From Lysobacter sp. cf310 (lineage in GTDB: Bacteria; Pseudomonadota; Gammaproteobacteria; Xanthomonadales; Xanthomonadaceae): 64,000 nt of DNA. Below, one piece after another: positions 62,362 to 64,000 of this stretch. The position numbers were made by a program, and so were the translations under genes. The notes beneath the pieces are model-generated. The model had not been told where the DNA came from. It ran no database searches and saw only the letters and a program-made list of their open reading frames with translations. The DNA is taken from contig NZ_FOSS01000004.1 of NCBI RefSeq assembly GCF_900114355.1, positions 336,238 through 400,237 on the forward strand, read 5' to 3'. How positions within the stretch are numbered: position 1 is the stretch's first letter; every line of letters starts with the position of its first letter.

Positions 62362-64000
62362 GCCGCCGGGTCCGCGCGCAGCAGGCTCAGCACCTGGCGC
62401 GCCAGCGCCTTGGGCGTGGCCGCGCCGTCGCGCTCGTCGGCGGCCAGGGCCGGGCCGACGCAGGCCGGGCAACCGGCGCGGCAGTCGCAGCGTTCGACCA
62501 GCTCGGCCGCGCGCGCCAGCAGTTCGGCCTGGCGCGTCCACAGCGGTTCGCTGAGGCCGACGCCGCCGGGAAAGTTGTCGTACAGATAGACCGTGGGCAC
62601 GAACTGCTGGACTTCCGCCAAGGCGACCTCGCCGCCCTCGACACCGCGCAGCTGACCGCGGCCGTTGCGGTCGGCGGCGGCGAACCAGGCGCCGTCGCCG
62701 TTGCCGACCGCTTTCTGCAGGTCGCGGGCGTCGGCCATCACCGCCACCGTCGCGACCACGTGCAGGGCGTGGCCGGCGCCGAGGAACCCGTCCAGCGCGT
62801 CCTGGCGCGAAGCGAAGGCCGAGCGCAGCACCGCCGCCGGCAGCTGCCACCACACCGCGGTGGTGTGCAGCTCCTGGTCGGGCAGGTTGACCGGACCGTA
62901 GCCGATGTTCTCGTGGGTGTAGTAGCGGATCTTTTTGTAGCCGGCCACGCGCCGGACCACGTGCACCTCGCCGTGGTGGCTGTCGCCGAGGCCGGCCTCG
63001 CCACCGTCGAAGCGCTCCAGCACCTTGAGCTTGGTGTAGTCGATCGAGTCGGTGTAGTAGTCGACGTGGGTGCGGGTGACGTAGGCCTTGCGCCCTTCCC
63101 AGTCCAGCTTCTCCACTTGGTACGGCGTGGACTGGATCATGTGGATCGCGCCTTCGTACAAGGTCAGCGCCGCGGCCGAGTAATCGACCTCGGCGATGAT
63201 GGTCTGGCGGCCGTCGCTGCGGTCGACCACGACGAAGTTGCCGTCGGCGACCGAGCGCAGGCTGACCGCATTGGCCGGGTAGCTGTCGGCGATCCATTCC
63301 CAGCGCTCGCCCTCGCGGTGCAGCACCTCGGTTTCCGCCAGCGCCTCCAGATACACCTGCGGATCGATCGGGCCGTAGGCCTCGCCGACCTGGAACGGCA
63401 GCTCGAAGGAGGCGCAGCGGATGTGATCGAACAGGATCAGCGGCTGGTCGGGCGCGATGCGCGCGTGCTCGGGCGGGCTGTCGGCGAAGAACTCCGGGTG
63501 CCGCACCACGTACTGGTCCAGCGGCTGCGAGCTCGCCACCAGCACGCCCAGGGCCGGACGCTGGCGGCGGCCGGCGCGGCCGAAGCGCTGCCAGGTCGCG
63601 GCGACCGAGCCCGGATAACCGTTGAGCACCACCGCATCCAGGCTGCCGATGTCCACGCCCAGCTCCAGCGCCGAGGTCGAAACGATGCCGTCGACGCGGC
63701 CGTCGCGCATCGCCCGCTCGGCCTCGCGGCGCTCGCCGGGCAGGTAGCCGCCGCGGTAGGCGCGGATCCGCGCCGGCTTGCGCGGGTCGTGGTCGAACAC
63801 GTCCTTGAGGTACTTGGTCAGCACCTCGACCATCAGCCGGCTCTGCGCGAACACCAGGGTCTTGAGCCCGGACTTGATCGCGATGCGGGCGATGCGGTTG
63901 CTCTGCGAGCGCGCCGAGGCGCGCAGGCCGAGGTCGGCGTTGACCACCGGCGGGTTCCACAGCAGCACGTGCTTGTCGCCGCTGGGCGCGCCGGAGTCGA
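62358..64000 (-). CDS. mrfA: YprA/MrfA-like DEAD/DEAH-box helicase (partial, C-terminal part)
   Basis: Incomplete: the frame runs off the right edge, so the start and helicase motifs I-III are outside the window. What remains is the second RecA domain (TLVFAQSRLMVEVLTKYLKD, IVSTSALELGVDIGSLDAVV, GYPGSVAATWQRFGRAGRRQ) and the C-terminal region with the four-cysteine cluster CDCRAGCPACVG, plus YLYDNFPGGVGLSEPLW, typical of the DUF1998/MrfA zinc-binding domain. It should unwind DNA for the coupled MrfB-like nuclease. The likely role is repair of crosslink-type damage, from the B. subtilis homologues. Confidence 0.9.
   Translation of the reverse strand, partial: DSGAPSGDKHVLLWNPPVVNADLGLRASARSQSNRIARIAIKSGLKTLVFAQSRLMVEVLTKYLKDVFDHDPRKPARIRAYRGGYLPGERREAERAMRDGRVDGIVSTSALELGVDIGSLDAVVLNGYPGSVAATWQRFGRAGRRQRPALGVLVASSQPLDQYVVRHPEFFADSPPEHARIAPDQPLILFDHIRCASFELPFQVGEAYGPIDPQVYLEALAETEVLHREGERWEWIADSYPANAVSLRSVADGNFVVVDRSDGRQTIIAEVDYSAAALTLYEGAIHMIQSTPYQVEKLDWEGRKAYVTRTHVDYYTDSIDYTKLKVLERFDGGEAGLGDSHHGEVHVVRRVAGYKKIRYYTHENIGYGPVNLPDQELHTTAVWWQLPAAVLRSAFASRQDALDGFLGAGHALHVVATVAVMADARDLQKAVGNGDGAWFAAADRNGRGQLRGVEGGEVALAEVQQFVPTVYLYDNFPGGVGLSEPLWTRQAELLARAAELVERCDCRAGCPACVGPALAADERDGAATPKALARQVLSLLRADPAA

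Overview
This 64 kb window is one continuous stretch of a high-GC gammaproteobacterial chromosome. Gene content and intergenic repeats point to the Xanthomonadaceae/Lysobacteraceae, most likely Lysobacter or a close relative. The repeats are GGAGCGGCGTGAGCCGCGA-type elements, GGATGCGGTGAGCGCAGCGA-type elements and CTCCCGC/GCGGGAG hairpin elements. Genes are tightly packed, many adjacent pairs overlap by ATGA, and the coding content is mostly housekeeping and envelope functions. I see no rRNA or tRNA genes, prophage, insertion sequence or CRISPR array. The species assignment is inference; no search was possible.

Layout. 0-7.3 kb: a DesK/NarL-type two-component system, a small membrane protein, a YdhS-like FAD/NAD(P) protein, phenylalanine hydroxylase (phhA) with a divergent Lrp/AsnC regulator, and an aspartate racemase homologue. 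7.3-20.6 kb: an M28 lipoprotein peptidase, a phosphoethanolamine-transferase-like sulfatase, two isochorismatase-fold hydrolases, a rhomboid protease, rlmI, an unusual array of short repeats, an EamA exporter with a divergent LysR regulator, and rmuC. 20.8-25.3 kb: a complete mlaFEDCB-mlaA operon for retrograde phospholipid transport. 25.6-34.4 kb: recC-recB-recD, translationally coupled. 34.7-44.0 kb: a LysR regulator divergent from a six-gene RND efflux operon that carries two short-chain dehydrogenase genes. 44.4-50.5 kb: four tandem paralogues of a 7TM-DISM-like receptor, the last fused to a degenerate GGDEF domain, plus the decayed remains of a fifth copy. 50.6-57.6 kb: folE and glutamate synthase gltB-gltD, separated by a MITE-like element. 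58-64 kb: an MFS exporter, a barstar-like inhibitor with an RNase Sa-like ribonuclease, two I78-family inhibitor lipoproteins, and the YprB/YprA (MrfB/MrfA-like) exonuclease-helicase pair, the last gene running off the window edge.

Themes. Several units concern the envelope: mla, RND efflux, the PEA-transferase-like enzyme, the rhomboid and the secreted proteins. Others concern DNA repair: recCBD, rmuC and mrfAB-like. The strongest candidate for something undescribed is the 44.4-50.5 kb receptor cluster. It is a local expansion of output-less 7TM receptors beside one receptor whose GGDEF domain keeps the RxxD inhibitory site but has lost the signature Glu. Other points of interest are the MlaA homologue without a lipobox and with a roughly 185-residue Ala-rich extension, the dehydrogenases built into the RND operon, and several repeat families.
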